Positions 19,231-30,400 of a DNA stretch of 64,000 nt are shown here, piece after piece. The notes beneath the pieces were generated by a model that had not been told where the DNA came from, did not search any database, and saw nothing but the letters and a program-made list of their open reading frames with translations. Every line of letters begins with the position of its first letter. Positions within the stretch are counted from its first letter, which is position 1. Source of the DNA: Mycocentrospora acerina (Eukaryota > Ascomycota > Dothideomycetes > Pleosporales). The DNA lies in the NCBI GenBank assembly GCA_022701365.1, contig JAKUHH010000396.1, positions 558,001 through 622,000 on the forward strand, given 5' to 3'. The translations under genes and the position numbers were made by a program.

Positions 19231-21043
19231 TTAGCACGTATACTCCAAGTCCAAGTCTATTTTTGGTGTTCCTTCAAAGCCCTCAGGCACCACATAAGAG
19301 ATGTTATAAAACACATGTCCATGCAACGCGCCGCCATACACGACAGGCAATTGCTCTAGTCCTGTCGCCTTAACACCAACTTTCAAGCACGGCAATTTCC
19401 CTTCAAGCCCTGTAATATTATTCCCTCCCTTCATCCAGCTAGGCGGCACATTGCTCAGCAGAAACGTAAAAATGCCCGTGCCAGATTGTGTGCGATTTGG
19501 ATACGAGATACTGAGATGGTTTGCGGATGCCACAGCATTGATACTGCTTGCCGAGGGGTAGAGCGAGAAGAACGTATTGAGTGGGTAAGGAGAATGATTT
19601 TTATCGCCCGCCCAGTGCACAATTGCAGGGACGAATTGGTCACCACGATTCTTTGTTTCGTTCAAGGACTGAGCGCCAATCATAAGGGAGGAAGAGAGCC
19701 AGCTTGTTGCTATGCGTGGAGGATGTGACTGGTCGAGGGAGTCATGGATCTTCTTTTCGAGAAGTCGAGGAGGGCTTGAAAAAGTGCGGGATTTAAGCTT
19801 TTCTTGAACAGCCGTGGGGATGATGGATTGAACTGTGGAGATGATGAGGGAGATGGCTGCTCCTTGAGATATGTCGTACAAAAGGGCGTTTTCTGTCTTT
19901 GGAGGTTGAGGTCCGTACGCGTGCCCGAACATGCCCCAGAAGAACATGGAAAGTATAGAGGATTGATGCGTCATATCGCGGGTATAGGCACGGTCATAGG
20001 GACCAACCATATTGCCGAGGAATGGGTTGTAATGGTCTCCAAGGTCTATCCACATTTCTCGGAGAATGATCTCAGCGGAGGCGGTCATAGTGGAATTTTG
20101 AGGACCGTATTTGAGCTGTGCACCGAGAGCCCAGGAGTCAATACCATAGTATGTTGGCGCGTTGTATTCAGAGAGAGTGTTTGCGCCATTGAGTTGGAAA
20201 AGTTGAAGGATTTTGTCTCCTTGGTCATTAGCAAAGTTGATGAATGCCGAGTTGTTTCGGCGGGCACCGATCCAGCCAACAACTAGAGCGCGCATCATGC
20301 CTGGGTTGCTGTATCCAAGGGTAAGATTATCGTCCTCAGGGAAAGTGCCATTACGTCGCATGCCACCGATGGCGGCAATCTCTAGAGAGTCTTCGACACG
20401 AGAGATCAACGCTGGAGGGAGGAGGTGAGAGAACTCCTCGACAACTTGGATAAGTTGGGTGCCAATGAATTCTCGCCAATTAGGATCGTAGGTTTTCTAT
20501 ATCCAGAGTAAACATCAAAACCTAGAGAAATTCGAAAAACTACTTACGTATATCTTTGGCGAATACAGCGTCGAATTTGGTGTTGGATCTGGCTCGTCTG
20601 GGGAAATCTTCCACGTCCCGTACCATGGAGCATCAAAATCGCTTGTCATCTGATCCGCAAGTCTTGGAATTGTGAGCATATCAACTAGAAACTAGGAGTC
20701 ATAAACTCACATATTCTCGATAGCGGCCGTGGCATGTTCGACATCCTTGCCTTCATTTCGATGAAGCAGGCCCGCAAGATACCACGCGGTAAATCGAACA
20801 GATAATGACCCTTTGTCGGAAAATTGTATGTAGTTGTAGTCTTCATCATATCGGTGATCTTGTACTTGCATGGAGTAATCAAACAAGTCTTGAGCATCTT
20901 CCCCACAAGGTTAGCCAAATCCAGCCATTTTGGCGAACCGGGTAAATTGATATACCTTGTTTGAGCGCACTTCTGCGAAGCCCGATGGCAGTCGTAGCCG
21001 CTTGAGCAGAAAAGAATGACAAGGTGATCGATAATAGCTTCAT
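19231..21043 (-). CDS. Large secreted protein of an uncharacterised fungal family
   Basis: Four exons: 21043-20956, 20897-20711, 20662-20548 and 20496-19231, with introns of 58, 48 and 51 nt and all phases consistent, giving 551 residues. MKLLSITLSFFSAQAATTAI is a signal peptide. Conserved-looking blocks are DAQDLFDYSMQVQDHRYD, a Trp/Arg block around VRFTAWYLAGLLHRNEGKD, YDPNWREFIGTQLI, NTLSEYNAPTYYG, FLGNMVGPYDRAYTRDM and GDQFVPAIVHWAGD. Numerous N-x-S/T sequons are present and the protein ends EYTC. The pattern of aromatic and acidic residues in helical segments suggests an (alpha/alpha) toroid, as in several carbohydrate-active enzymes, but that is a guess. I know the family only as hypothetical proteins of Pezizomycotina. 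Confidence 0.85.
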
Positions 21044-21090
21044 AATATGATTTTTCTCTACATGCTGCAGTCCTCAGGCAACCATCACAT

Positions 21091-21099
21091 CCTTTTATA
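21091..21099 (-). promoter_or_regulatory. TATA box of the secreted-protein gene
   Basis: On the minus strand the sequence reads GGGTATAAAAGG, 48-56 bases before the ATG at 21043. The match to TATAAAAG is perfect, but the leader would be very short. Confidence 0.5.
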
Positions 21100-24081
21100 C
21101 CCGCAATCACGGTTGATTTCCCCGCATGGGGTATGTCGATCTAAAGTGTTCGGCACAATGTGAGCCGATTCTTCCCAAGCTGCATTGTAATGAATGTGCA
21201 TGGCGTTTAAACTTGAGATTATCATGTTTGCAAGATGTCGACGAGCTGATATTGTTCTAGGAGCAGATGATCGTTTAGTACAGAAAATGAAGATCAGAGT
21301 TATGACTCTAATCCTGTCGAGATGATTGTATTATTTGTACAATTCTTCCGTCGAGAAATGACGATAGCATCCCTCTCCTCAATCTATTGCAATTTTTAAC
21401 TATGAATAGAAAATGCTGTGGAATTTATTACAAATAGCAAATTACGACTTGCGGCCGGAACTTCGATTTTAAAGCTCTGTTTCATAATCGATATGAGTGC
21501 CATGTATCTGCTAGTACTTACCATCGAAGTTTACTGTGATTTTGATGGAGATTATGTTCTAGCATGTATGAACCACAGTACCGAGAGAAGTGACTACTTG
21601 GAGGAAAGTCGTCACTGCAGGCGTTTGCGCCGTAAACAGTCTCCCCGGCGGAGCATTGGCCCTTCCTAGTCATTCCTTCTTCTGCACCTACCCGCTGCGT
21701 GACTACCTAATAATTGCGACAGCAACAGATGGTCACCGTTATCGCAGCATTTTAATCTAGAAATCGTAAGTGCTCTCAAACTTCTTGCTCCCACTATGCT
21801 AGTTCCGCAGTTTTGTGCTAGTCTACTTGTCTTTTGTAGGTATTTCACCAACATCGACCAGATAGACCCTGATCGGATCAGGCTAGACCTGTGCCGCAGG
21901 ACCAAGGATGCAAAAAATTACTGTCGAGTATTCCTCCGGAGCTAAGTCGAAGGGTCATTTCATAAATTCGCAGGGGCGTGCACAAGATATTCCTTGCCAA
22001 CCTACTACCCGTATCTCCTTTCACAGAATTGTCCTTCTGGCCGACATTGGTGGCTTTAGACGAGGAACCACCATGTATTTGAAATAGCGACATAACTCTC
22101 TAGCTGTTATGCAGGACCTGAATAATCAATCAATAACAAAGCTTGTTGTAACACTAACGATTGGCAAAAACAATATATAGCATGCTACGTGCGTGTTTAG
22201 AGCTACTTTGTAAGTTTAACTAGGCATCTGTTCTTTGCCTCTCTCTTAACCTGCAACTTCTGTGTCACTTACAATTTCTTGTGTTGCAAAATTTTATTCT
22301 CAATAATACTTTCTTTACACAGTATTGTTTGTCTTAGAAGCATTATCGCTGCTTGCGCAATTAAAAACAAGACTTTTATACTTAGCTTTAAGTTTGCCAA
22401 CACTCTACTTTCCTAGCCTACGCTTAAAAATATTAAGTTCCTATTACTAAATAGAAAGAAATACTTAAGCGTCCTATCATCTAATTATTGTCTACTATAT
22501 TCTCTTACTTGTAGCACTAAACATGCCTTGTCAGCAGGCTGCGCGTAGATCTGCGCGTAGATCTGCGCTTCTGCGCAATGCATGTTAGCGCTGGAGCTGG
22601 ACTTAACAGTAAGCACATATCTAAACTCGTAAACGCACTCCTCTGAAATACCTCTTATATTTACTACACTCTGCTTAGGAGTAAACTTGCTAAAGCTCTT
22701 TCTGAATAGATAGGTGTTCTTACTAATGCTGTGCGTAACTACATCTTGTCTAATACAACCTAAGCATTTTAAATCAGCTACTAGACAAACTAGGTTTGTA
22801 AGGATCTAAATAATTTAACCTTTAGATCTATAGTAGCACTTCATGATAGACTCTATTAGAATCTTCCTAGCATCTCTCCTTGCAGGGACGCAGACCCTCC
22901 TATAGACCTAAGCATAGAACACTTGCGAGAGTTTGAATAGCGCAAGGATCCCTAGCAACAGCGCAGCAAACTGGAGATAAAAAGCGTTACAATCGACCGG
23001 ATCTCAGCCTGATACTCTTATTTGGACACTATCATCTCTAGAGGTGCGACAACGAATTCTTACACCACTTGTGCCGCACATTATCCAAATTTTTAGTACT
23101 TGAATGTTCAGTGTCTAAAAAGCCATCTATCGTGTAAATCACATGAATTTACTAGCCTCACAGTTAGAGATCAGTTGGTTCTTGTCTGTGACACCATCTA
23201 TTTGTACTCTTATTGTTGCGGAGCAGCTGCCGTCTTGGCACTATTTTCGGAGTTTCAGTTGTTCCGCAGCTCTGCATACCCCACAGCCGTACATACTCTG
23301 CCGCTTTATGACAGAAGTAAATAGCTTGCGCTGTTACTCAAATATGTATTAGCTTAGAAATGCACCTACTAATCTCCTTTTACGCATATTTGTACAAGAC
23401 ACAGAGCAAATGATCCAGACAATGAATTGCTTGAATGATACAATTCCATCTCCCTTTCTCGAACAAAAATTTCGTAGTGTTAAAATTCGGTTAGCGATCA
23501 ATGAAGTGGTAACAATTCTAAGGCTGATAAGTATTATCAGTTCACGGGCATTGATACATTTAGCCAATGCACTTGGTGCAACACATTTAAGATTTATTGA
23601 ATGCAGCATTTACGTGATTAAATGCCAGAATCAAATTTAAGTTTAGAAGAATGAAAGCTCTCATGATATAAGCATGGCAAGCGCACTCACTGATGTCATG
23701 ATGAAAAGGACAACGACTTTACTTGCTTTACAACAGAAATACATTGAATTTATGAACATTTCTTCCCTGAGCGCTCTAAATAAGTTCTTAACTTTTTAAT
23801 GAGTATCTTACGTGCGAAACTATCTCTAGTATCTATCACAGGAGTGTGGTAATGCAAATATCTTCGTTCTCTGTTGCTGGCCAAAACATGTCTATCGAAA
23901 CGGTTGTAACATGTTGATAGTTCGCCGCCAGAGAACCGCTCCTGTTTAGGGGGTATTTAACTACAGCAAATAAGCTAAATAGACTACTAATGGACGAGAA
24001 TTCTGTAGTACCGCGGTGTTTCACAAAGTAAACAGAAAAAGCAAAGCTAAGACTACTTTAACTATCAAGCTTAGAAATATT

Positions 24082-24199
24082 TGTCAGGACACAGCTCTAA
24101 TTCACTGTGCCATGCAAGCCAAAAAGGTACTATGATCTATCATCTGATAGATTCTGGAATAGAACAGTACGTATCCTCAGGTTGAACCACTTCCTGACA
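24082..24199 (+). mobile_element. 118-bp element with inverted ends, copy 1
   Basis: It begins TGTCAGGA and ends TCCTGACA, with a central perfect palindrome ATCTATCATCTGATAGAT. It is the reverse-complement orientation of copies 2 and 3 and the same orientation as the copy at 58060. Confidence 0.75.
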
Positions 24200-24655
24200 G
24201 TAATGAAGTTGAAATAACTATTTAGTTCAACTTGATTGATCTTTAAATTCAAATTACTACTATAGTAAGTCAATTTATGAGCTTACGATCAAGTAACCAA
24301 AGCAGTAAAAATGTTTTCATTAAAGCTTAAACATGTCACTGTTAAATTTTTTAACAGCTTTTAGATGTTTCTCTAGAGAGGCTGCAGATTAAATAGAAGC
24401 ATATGACAGAGATACCTGCTAGCAGCCTTAATACGATCTATAGCGAGCATAAATACGCAGACTTTGTGCAATAACTAGGGGTTGCTAGCCTTACTAAAAG
24501 GCTTAAGGTTAAGGCATCCTAAGGAGACATAAACGCAGGTATATAACTTAAGGTACAGTGCTAGAGCATCTAGGTGCTGTTCACTTAAACTGTTACTCTA
24601 TTTTAGTATAGCTGTCACATATCTACTGAATATGCACAAAATTTGAGCTTGTCTA

Positions 24656-24773
24656 TGTCAGGAAGTTGTATACTCTGAGGGTATGTACTGTTCTATACTA
24701 GGATTTATCAGATGATAGAGTATTGTACTCTTTTGAACATTATGGCACAATGGCATAGAACTCTATCCTGACA
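24656..24773 (-). mobile_element. 118-bp element with inverted ends, copy 2
   Basis: Exactly 118 bp, TGTCAGGA...TCCTGACA. Flanks GTCTA (left) and GTTTA (right) are compatible with a 5-bp target duplication carrying one C-to-T change. Confidence 0.75.
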
Positions 24774-24828
24774 GTTTATCTGCTTTATAATTTACTACAC
24801 TGCTTCAACGCTGCGGAAGTGTCCTAGC

Positions 24829-24946
24829 TCTCAGGAATTGGTTTACCCTGAGGATATGTACTGTTTCTTACTAGGATCCATCAGATGATAGATCATAGTA
24901 CCTTTTTGACTTGCATGGCACAATGGGTTAGAGTCGTGTCCTGACA
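24829..24946 (-). mobile_element. 118-bp element with inverted ends, copy 3
   Basis: 118 bp. The left end is changed to TCTCAGGA and the right end TCCTGACA is intact. It carries GCATGGCACAATGGGTTAGA, which resembles a Pol III A box. It lies 55 bp from copy 2 in the same orientation. Confidence 0.75.
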
Positions 24947-26139
24947 TTAAATAAAACTTTTTCACCGTCAAATATGTTAATATGGAGGTTCCTAGCGACT
25001 ATTAAGTCTCAAATTCTTGCACTCCTAATAGTCCGTCACTTTCCTTCTAATTGTTTCGTTAAAGGTATCTATTACAACCAGGTTGTATAACCCCTAGGCT
25101 AGAACCAAAAAAGGTATGAACCCCTTAATTAAAGAAATCTGCAGCCTAGGCTCTTTATTTGACAGCAGTTCTGTAAATAGCTTAACTCTTAGTTTAATGT
25201 GTAACTCTCGGTTAAGAGTTTGACCTAAACATTAATCTGACAAATTACTAACTGCAAGCTTACTGCTAAGACACAGAGACTGACTCAACTAAAACAAGAC
25301 CTGAGACTTCTCTAGCAAAACTAATAGCACTAGGTGTATTATACATAACTTACAGAAAATATCTGGTTAGCTTACACAGACTAACTAAAATACTAAGCAC
25401 AACTTATGACTACTTTAGTATTACCAGCAGCACTAAATGTTCGACAGAGGACTTCCAGGAACTATTTAGATAACTTAGAACTGTAAGATAAGTTTAAGCA
25501 GGTATCTCTTGGCAGGCTATTGGAGCTATTAACTTATTCAGTTTACACTTAGCACCAGCATTCGGAGCCTAGTTCTTTATACATATATAGTGTTACACTA
25601 AGCTAGCAAATACTTCAAAATTGAATTTAATTGCTCTATTGAGTTGCTATGTATGAACAGCATCTTTATAGGAGATCATTACTTTGACTTTCTTCTATCA
25701 CTATGACCTTAAATCTATTCGTACACATGTAATTTTAATACTTCATTTCTTTTGTTCTTGTACAATGCTCTCTGCAACACCTGTTAGAGTCTTGGCTTAG
25801 CGATATTAAGATTATTTCTAATCCTTATTATGACAATACCTTTAATCATTACAAAGGCATCGGCTACCTCTAATAAAACCTCGCTTTGTCTTCATTTTTA
25901 ATTGAACATCTTGTGAATTAATGATCTCATTTTAAGGAAAATAAGGGCAGTCAGCACTCTAGAATGATTTGTACTATTCTGTAAATTTGCTGCTCATTTT
26001 AATAATAGATAAGCTTTTGTTCTATTGATTTTGATTTATCTTAGAACAATAACCAGCTTGCTAGCAATTCCTCTTAGAACATAACCCTATCTGAATTTGA
26101 TTCCCTCGCCTGTTGCTGACAGACTGACAAGTACTAAAT

Positions 26140-27761
26140 CTAAGTGCAATACTTTTGCACATCTTTATCTAGGGCTTGCCTCTGCTTGTGTACTGACTGC
26201 ATGATGTCATCACAGCCAGGTAAATCACCTTGTCCAGCAATTTCAATCATCAAATCAAAGATAGCCTGCAATTGTTTCGGAAGCCACTTTGTCAATTTGG
26301 TCAGCGTAGTGTCAAAATTAATTCTCGTCATTTAGGAACCTACAATAATTGGGCTTCCTCCCGTAGCAGTACGATGTGAGGTCTTTTTAATAATGTACTC
26401 TCGAATGAAGCCCCAGTGACGAAAACGAAATTCTTTTAGCTGATTTACAGCCTGGAGGTAGAGTACTACACAGAGTCAACCTTTATAGACATTTTAAACA
26501 TTGAAAAAAAATACCTTTTGATTCTACATCTCTTAATGCATATGCTTTAACGTTGAGAGTTGAAGCCTTTGACTTAACCTCATCCAAAAACTTTCTGTGA
26601 CTAGCTGGACGATAGGTGCTCAAGTCGTTCATGACATCCGTTAAGAGACTATAAGGCATTTCAATTTGCAGTAAATTATCACACAATGGAATCTTGTTCT
26701 GGTCAGCTTGAGTGGTAGGAGGATATGGTATAAAGGAATACCATGCAGTCATTCGCGCCAGATTCCCCACGATAGAAAACCGGAGTTTTACTGACTCCTT
26801 CGTATAAAACGCCTTTCGGAAACATAGTTTGACTAGCTATTCCAAAGAGAAAGGTTCGGAAACTAGTATAGTCCCGGGGTCTACTTTTAGTTGGCATAAC
26901 TTAAAAGGTTAATTCCATTCGCTCAGACGGGTGATAAACAGAAAGTGAAAATCGACATACCGGACATTACCTTGTTAATAGCCACCAAAGTCTCTGTCAA
27001 CTTTTGGAGGTTTGCCTTGAAGCCACTCAAATCATCATTGCTAAGTGCCTCGAGTAGATCAATAGAAGTGGCAACTAGCTCTCCTGAGCTTTTGGACATA
27101 ACAATATGTACGAACACGAATCCTGCTTCAGAAGAAGTTGGGTCCAGACCGTGCTCAAAGGCTCGGATAAGGCGAAGGTTTGAGAAGCTTATATCTTCTG
27201 ATGGATCATTCAGCTTGTAATTGAAGAGTGCGTATGATCCAGCGTACTCCAGGAATGGCTGGAAGCCCGCACTATATCAGATGTTATCAGTAAGGGAATA
27301 TCCGAGAATAAAGAGGGATAGACATGCATTTTTGCTGCTTTTGTCAAAGGTAAAGATATAGCTGCCGGAAGAGCATCACGACCCAGACCAAATTCTTCGC
27401 CTTTCATGAATCTCTCATGGCAAGGCTCTAGAAGATAAGCGGAAGCTAAGGTAGAGTAGTCCCTGTAAATAGCTGTCATGAGTGGGATATCTGCTTTGTA
27501 TTTATCCACTGCGGCAGAAAGGTCCGTAAGCTCTTTGTGAACAGTTTTACCGAGAACAAAACGTGAGAGAAGTCCTGGCTCCCCCTTAGCATCCTTCATT
27601 GGCATACGATTCAGGATAGATTCTAAAGCATCAAATTCTGGAGGAAGGATTGCAACAGGGTCTTGCAAAGGAAGGAACCCTCTTTGAGATGTCACTGTAA
27701 ATACTGGCAATGTTTTGTCTTGCAGCCTGAGTTGAGGTACAAGGGTCATTAGGGCAGTCAT
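26140..27761 (-). CDS. Indoleamine 2,3-dioxygenase
   Basis: Heme enzyme opening the indole ring of L-tryptophan to N-formylkynurenine. Six exons: 27761-27328, 27271-26961, 26899-26742, 26692-26515, 26465-26344 and 26286-26140, giving 449 residues with every phase consistent. Family blocks in order: RGFLPLQDPVAILPPEFDAL, SAYLLEPCHERFM, FQPFLEYAGSYALFNYKL, SRPRDYTSFRTFLFG, YRGESGANDCM, then FRFRHWGFIREYI with H377 as candidate proximal heme ligand, TATGGSPII and WLPKQLQA. Intron 1 requires a GC donor (GCATGT...TATAG); the nearby GT would break the frame. It is transcribed divergently from a Zn2Cys6 regulator and faces a PLP enzyme and hydrolase further on, so it may serve a pathway rather than basal NAD synthesis. 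Confidence 0.93.
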
Positions 27762-28269
27762 GGTTGAGAATTTTTTTTGATTTGACTGTTGTCAATAAAA
27801 AAGAAGGATATCTGAATATTGTTATGTGAGGGAACAAATAGATGAGTACCTTGATAAACTATGAGGAGTGTTAGAGAAGAGGAATTTATATGCATCGAGT
27901 TCTCACAAGCGTACGCAGGTAATAATTTATCTGCCTTGACTGACACATTCGATACAGAGTGTGTTTGCATCTATTTCTGGCTAGTAAACAAAGAGTGGGG
28001 ATGTCGCGAAACGGAATCTGTCAGCGAGCTTTGTACAGTTTTCTTATCGCACGCTAGTGTTCGCCCCAAATATGCATGACTAATTATTCCCCATATCGAC
28101 AGCATCGTAATGATACAAACCTGCACAAACCTGGTACACGTACTAAGCTAACCCAACCTTTGTCGCTGACGCTTTCCGTCAAATAAACGAAGTTGCAGCC
28201 AAAAATCGTATCCATACCTGTCCAAATATGCTCTACTTAACCGGCCCCCACATAACCAAAAGCGAGAGA
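27762..28269. promoter_or_regulatory. Bidirectional promoter IDO / Zn2Cys6 regulator
   Basis: 508 bp between two outward-facing starts. A minus-strand TATAAAT at about 27884-27890 sits about 125 bp before the IDO start codon. The shared promoter suggests joint control. Confidence 0.5.
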
Positions 28270-30205
28270 ATGGCGCCCCAAACGAACTCCAATAAAAAAA
28301 AAGTACGCAAAACGAAGACGTTTACCGGGTATGAAGTATCTTGGCCTAGTACCTCAGCACCTCGCTGACGCATTACAAATAAGGTGTTGGACTTGTCGGA
28401 GAAGAAAGGTCAAATGTGACACCAAAGAGCCGATATGCAACCGATGCAGCAAAGCCAACATTTATTGCGACGGCTATGGAATCCAGTTATACTGGGTTGA
28501 ATCCAACAGAACCCCGGTATCGTTAGTTCCGGCGGTAAACCCCAGAGCAATGCTGTTGCGAGGTATGATCGATCTACAATCTACATTTGGCCTGTCATAG
28601 CGTTTTTGTGCTTCATCTGACGTGCCGTTAGACGGTTTAATTCCAACCACATGCCGTGTCGAAACTGTTAAAATGATGTTGACTGCACTTGAAAAGAGGG
28701 TCACTCTCAATAACAAAGCTTCATCTATAGGTCCGTTTTCTGTATTCCAGACAGTAATTGGACAACAGCAGCACCCAAGTCAGGTTACCAAGCAATATGT
28801 AAACCACACAATAGTCCCCAAAGTCACTTCTAACTGCATCATTAACTCAACTCAGGCCTTGAATAGCCCACTTGACTTCCAGATTAGGTCTACACTTTAC
28901 AAAGACAGGAGCATTAATGAGCTGATGCATAATTACGTGCATACCATAGCAGACCTTCTCCAGCCGATGCATCATTTTCAGAATCCTTACCGCTCAATAT
29001 ATGTCCCGAATGCCCTAATTGGCTCCTCTACGATTTTGATCGGAGTAGGAAATGTGATGGAGAATCTACCACACAGTAACATTGCAATCTTTCACTCTTT
29101 ACTTGCAACATCTGCTTTTCATCTGCGAGGGTTGAAAGATGAGCAAACTAGAGGCGAGATGGAACAATTAGGGAGATTTCATAAGGCGAAAGCCTTGAAG
29201 TCACTACAAATGGCGCTGCATGATGTTCATGTTCTCCCAGACTATTTTACCACGATGTCGGTTATGCTGTCATTATCTACAATTGATGAAAGTATTTATT
29301 GGATTTACGATCCGGATCTTTCAGCTAATTACTAACAGATTATGGAGGGTAGTATGTCTGAGTATTGGATCCACCTTGACGGCTGTGAGCAGTTTCAAAT
29401 ATCAAGAGGTGGGAACCAAGTACTAGGCGCAAAACAAAAGCAGCTACACGCAGTTAATGCTTTCATGGCAACTCTGGCATCATCGACCAATCAGAATGCT
29501 CTACCTCTTCCATGGCCAGCGGAGGAGAATAAATCAGAAATTGAGACGATTCTAGCAAGCCCGTTTGGTACCGATGATTACTGTTTAGAATTTACATATG
29601 GCACAACTTCATCTCTTGCTACACTTCTGTATCTTACTACAAAGCTTTCTCAGTACGTTCTTTACTATGAGTTGACAGACTCTCCGCGACCCGTATCGCT
29701 TCAATCCGCCTGCGACAACCTCGAAGAACACATTTCGGCATGGGATTTATCATCAGAGATCTTTTTGTCCATACCCACAAAGGACTGCGAAACACTCACC
29801 TTAGCCCAGTACCATGCAGTTGCCTTCCATAGCGCAATCAAAATCAACTTCCACACCCGAATACAGCCCTGCCCTCTCGAATTGTTGGCATACTATTCTC
29901 GGTCCGCCGCGGAAAATCTCCTAGCTACTGAGGCTTTCAAAACTTCGTTTAATGCTCATTATGGTGATAAACTGATGGCTCCAATTACCTGGCCGGGATT
30001 TATTGCGGCTTGTGAAGCATCTGTAGAAGAACGTGGCTTGTGGATTGAGTGGTGGGCAAAAATACGTAAATATCGCATTGGAAACATATTCGTCATGTGG
30101 CGCGTTATTCGTGAGGTATGGGAAGCTAGAGACTCAGGTTCGCATGAGACTCCAGGGTGGTTATCTATTTTGAGGAAGAGTGGACAACATGTGATGGCAA
30201 TGTAA
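28270..30205 (+). CDS. Zn2Cys6 transcription factor, possibly splice-defective
   Basis: Exon 1 (28270-28328, MAPQTNSNKKKVRKTKTFTG) joins exon 2 (28384-28562) to restore the zinc cluster GCWTCRRRKVKCDTKEPICN, C21 onward. Exon 3 starts at 28632. The C-terminal part (29339-30205, MEGSMSEYWIHLDGCEQF to WWAKIRKYRIGNI) matches the fungal_trans_2 type regulator domain in the same frame, but a TAA at 29333 separates them. The only GT donor (29292) gives a 47-nt intron and a frameshift. The in-frame solution is 29288-29338 with a GA donor (GAAAGT). Spliced that way the protein has 586 residues; unspliced it stops at 313. It is therefore either a non-canonical intron or a recent loss of function. Likely local regulator of IDO and neighbours. 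Confidence 0.8.
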
Positions 30206-30400
30206 GCTTGTTTATGATCAAGGTTCTGAAAGATTGTGCTACTGAACTGGTAGCTCCGTCAAAATCTATTTAACACTGCAAATCATGTTGGAAAGCTAGA
30301 TCTTAAATATAGCCAACTTCTTCTGATTAAATCAGTTCATTTTATTGAGATCCAAACGATTTAATATCCAAATCCCATGCCCAGCAACCATGCTCTTTCG

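Larger units (their letters stand above)
21100..26139. other. AT- and TA-rich gene desert, probable RIP-mutated repeats
   Basis: Five kilobases with only short broken ORFs; 24025-26139 has none above 60 codons on either strand. The DNA is visibly rich in TA steps and poor in CG. Three copies of the 118-bp element lie inside. A few islands stay GC-richer, such as a 12-bp repeat CTGCGCGTAGAT (two copies plus a partial one at 22539-22569). Possible transposon remains could not be identified by translation. Confidence 0.7.

Noticed and set aside
24656..24773. Permuted tRNA gene in the 118-bp element
   Set aside because: A-box- and B-box-like words occur in permuted order, but no acceptor or T-stem pairing could be built, so it is not annotated as a tRNA.
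24082..24946. CRISPR-like interpretation of the repeated 118-bp elements
   Set aside because: Eukaryotic context, copies in opposite orientations, irregular spacing and inverted ends; an interspersed element, not an array.
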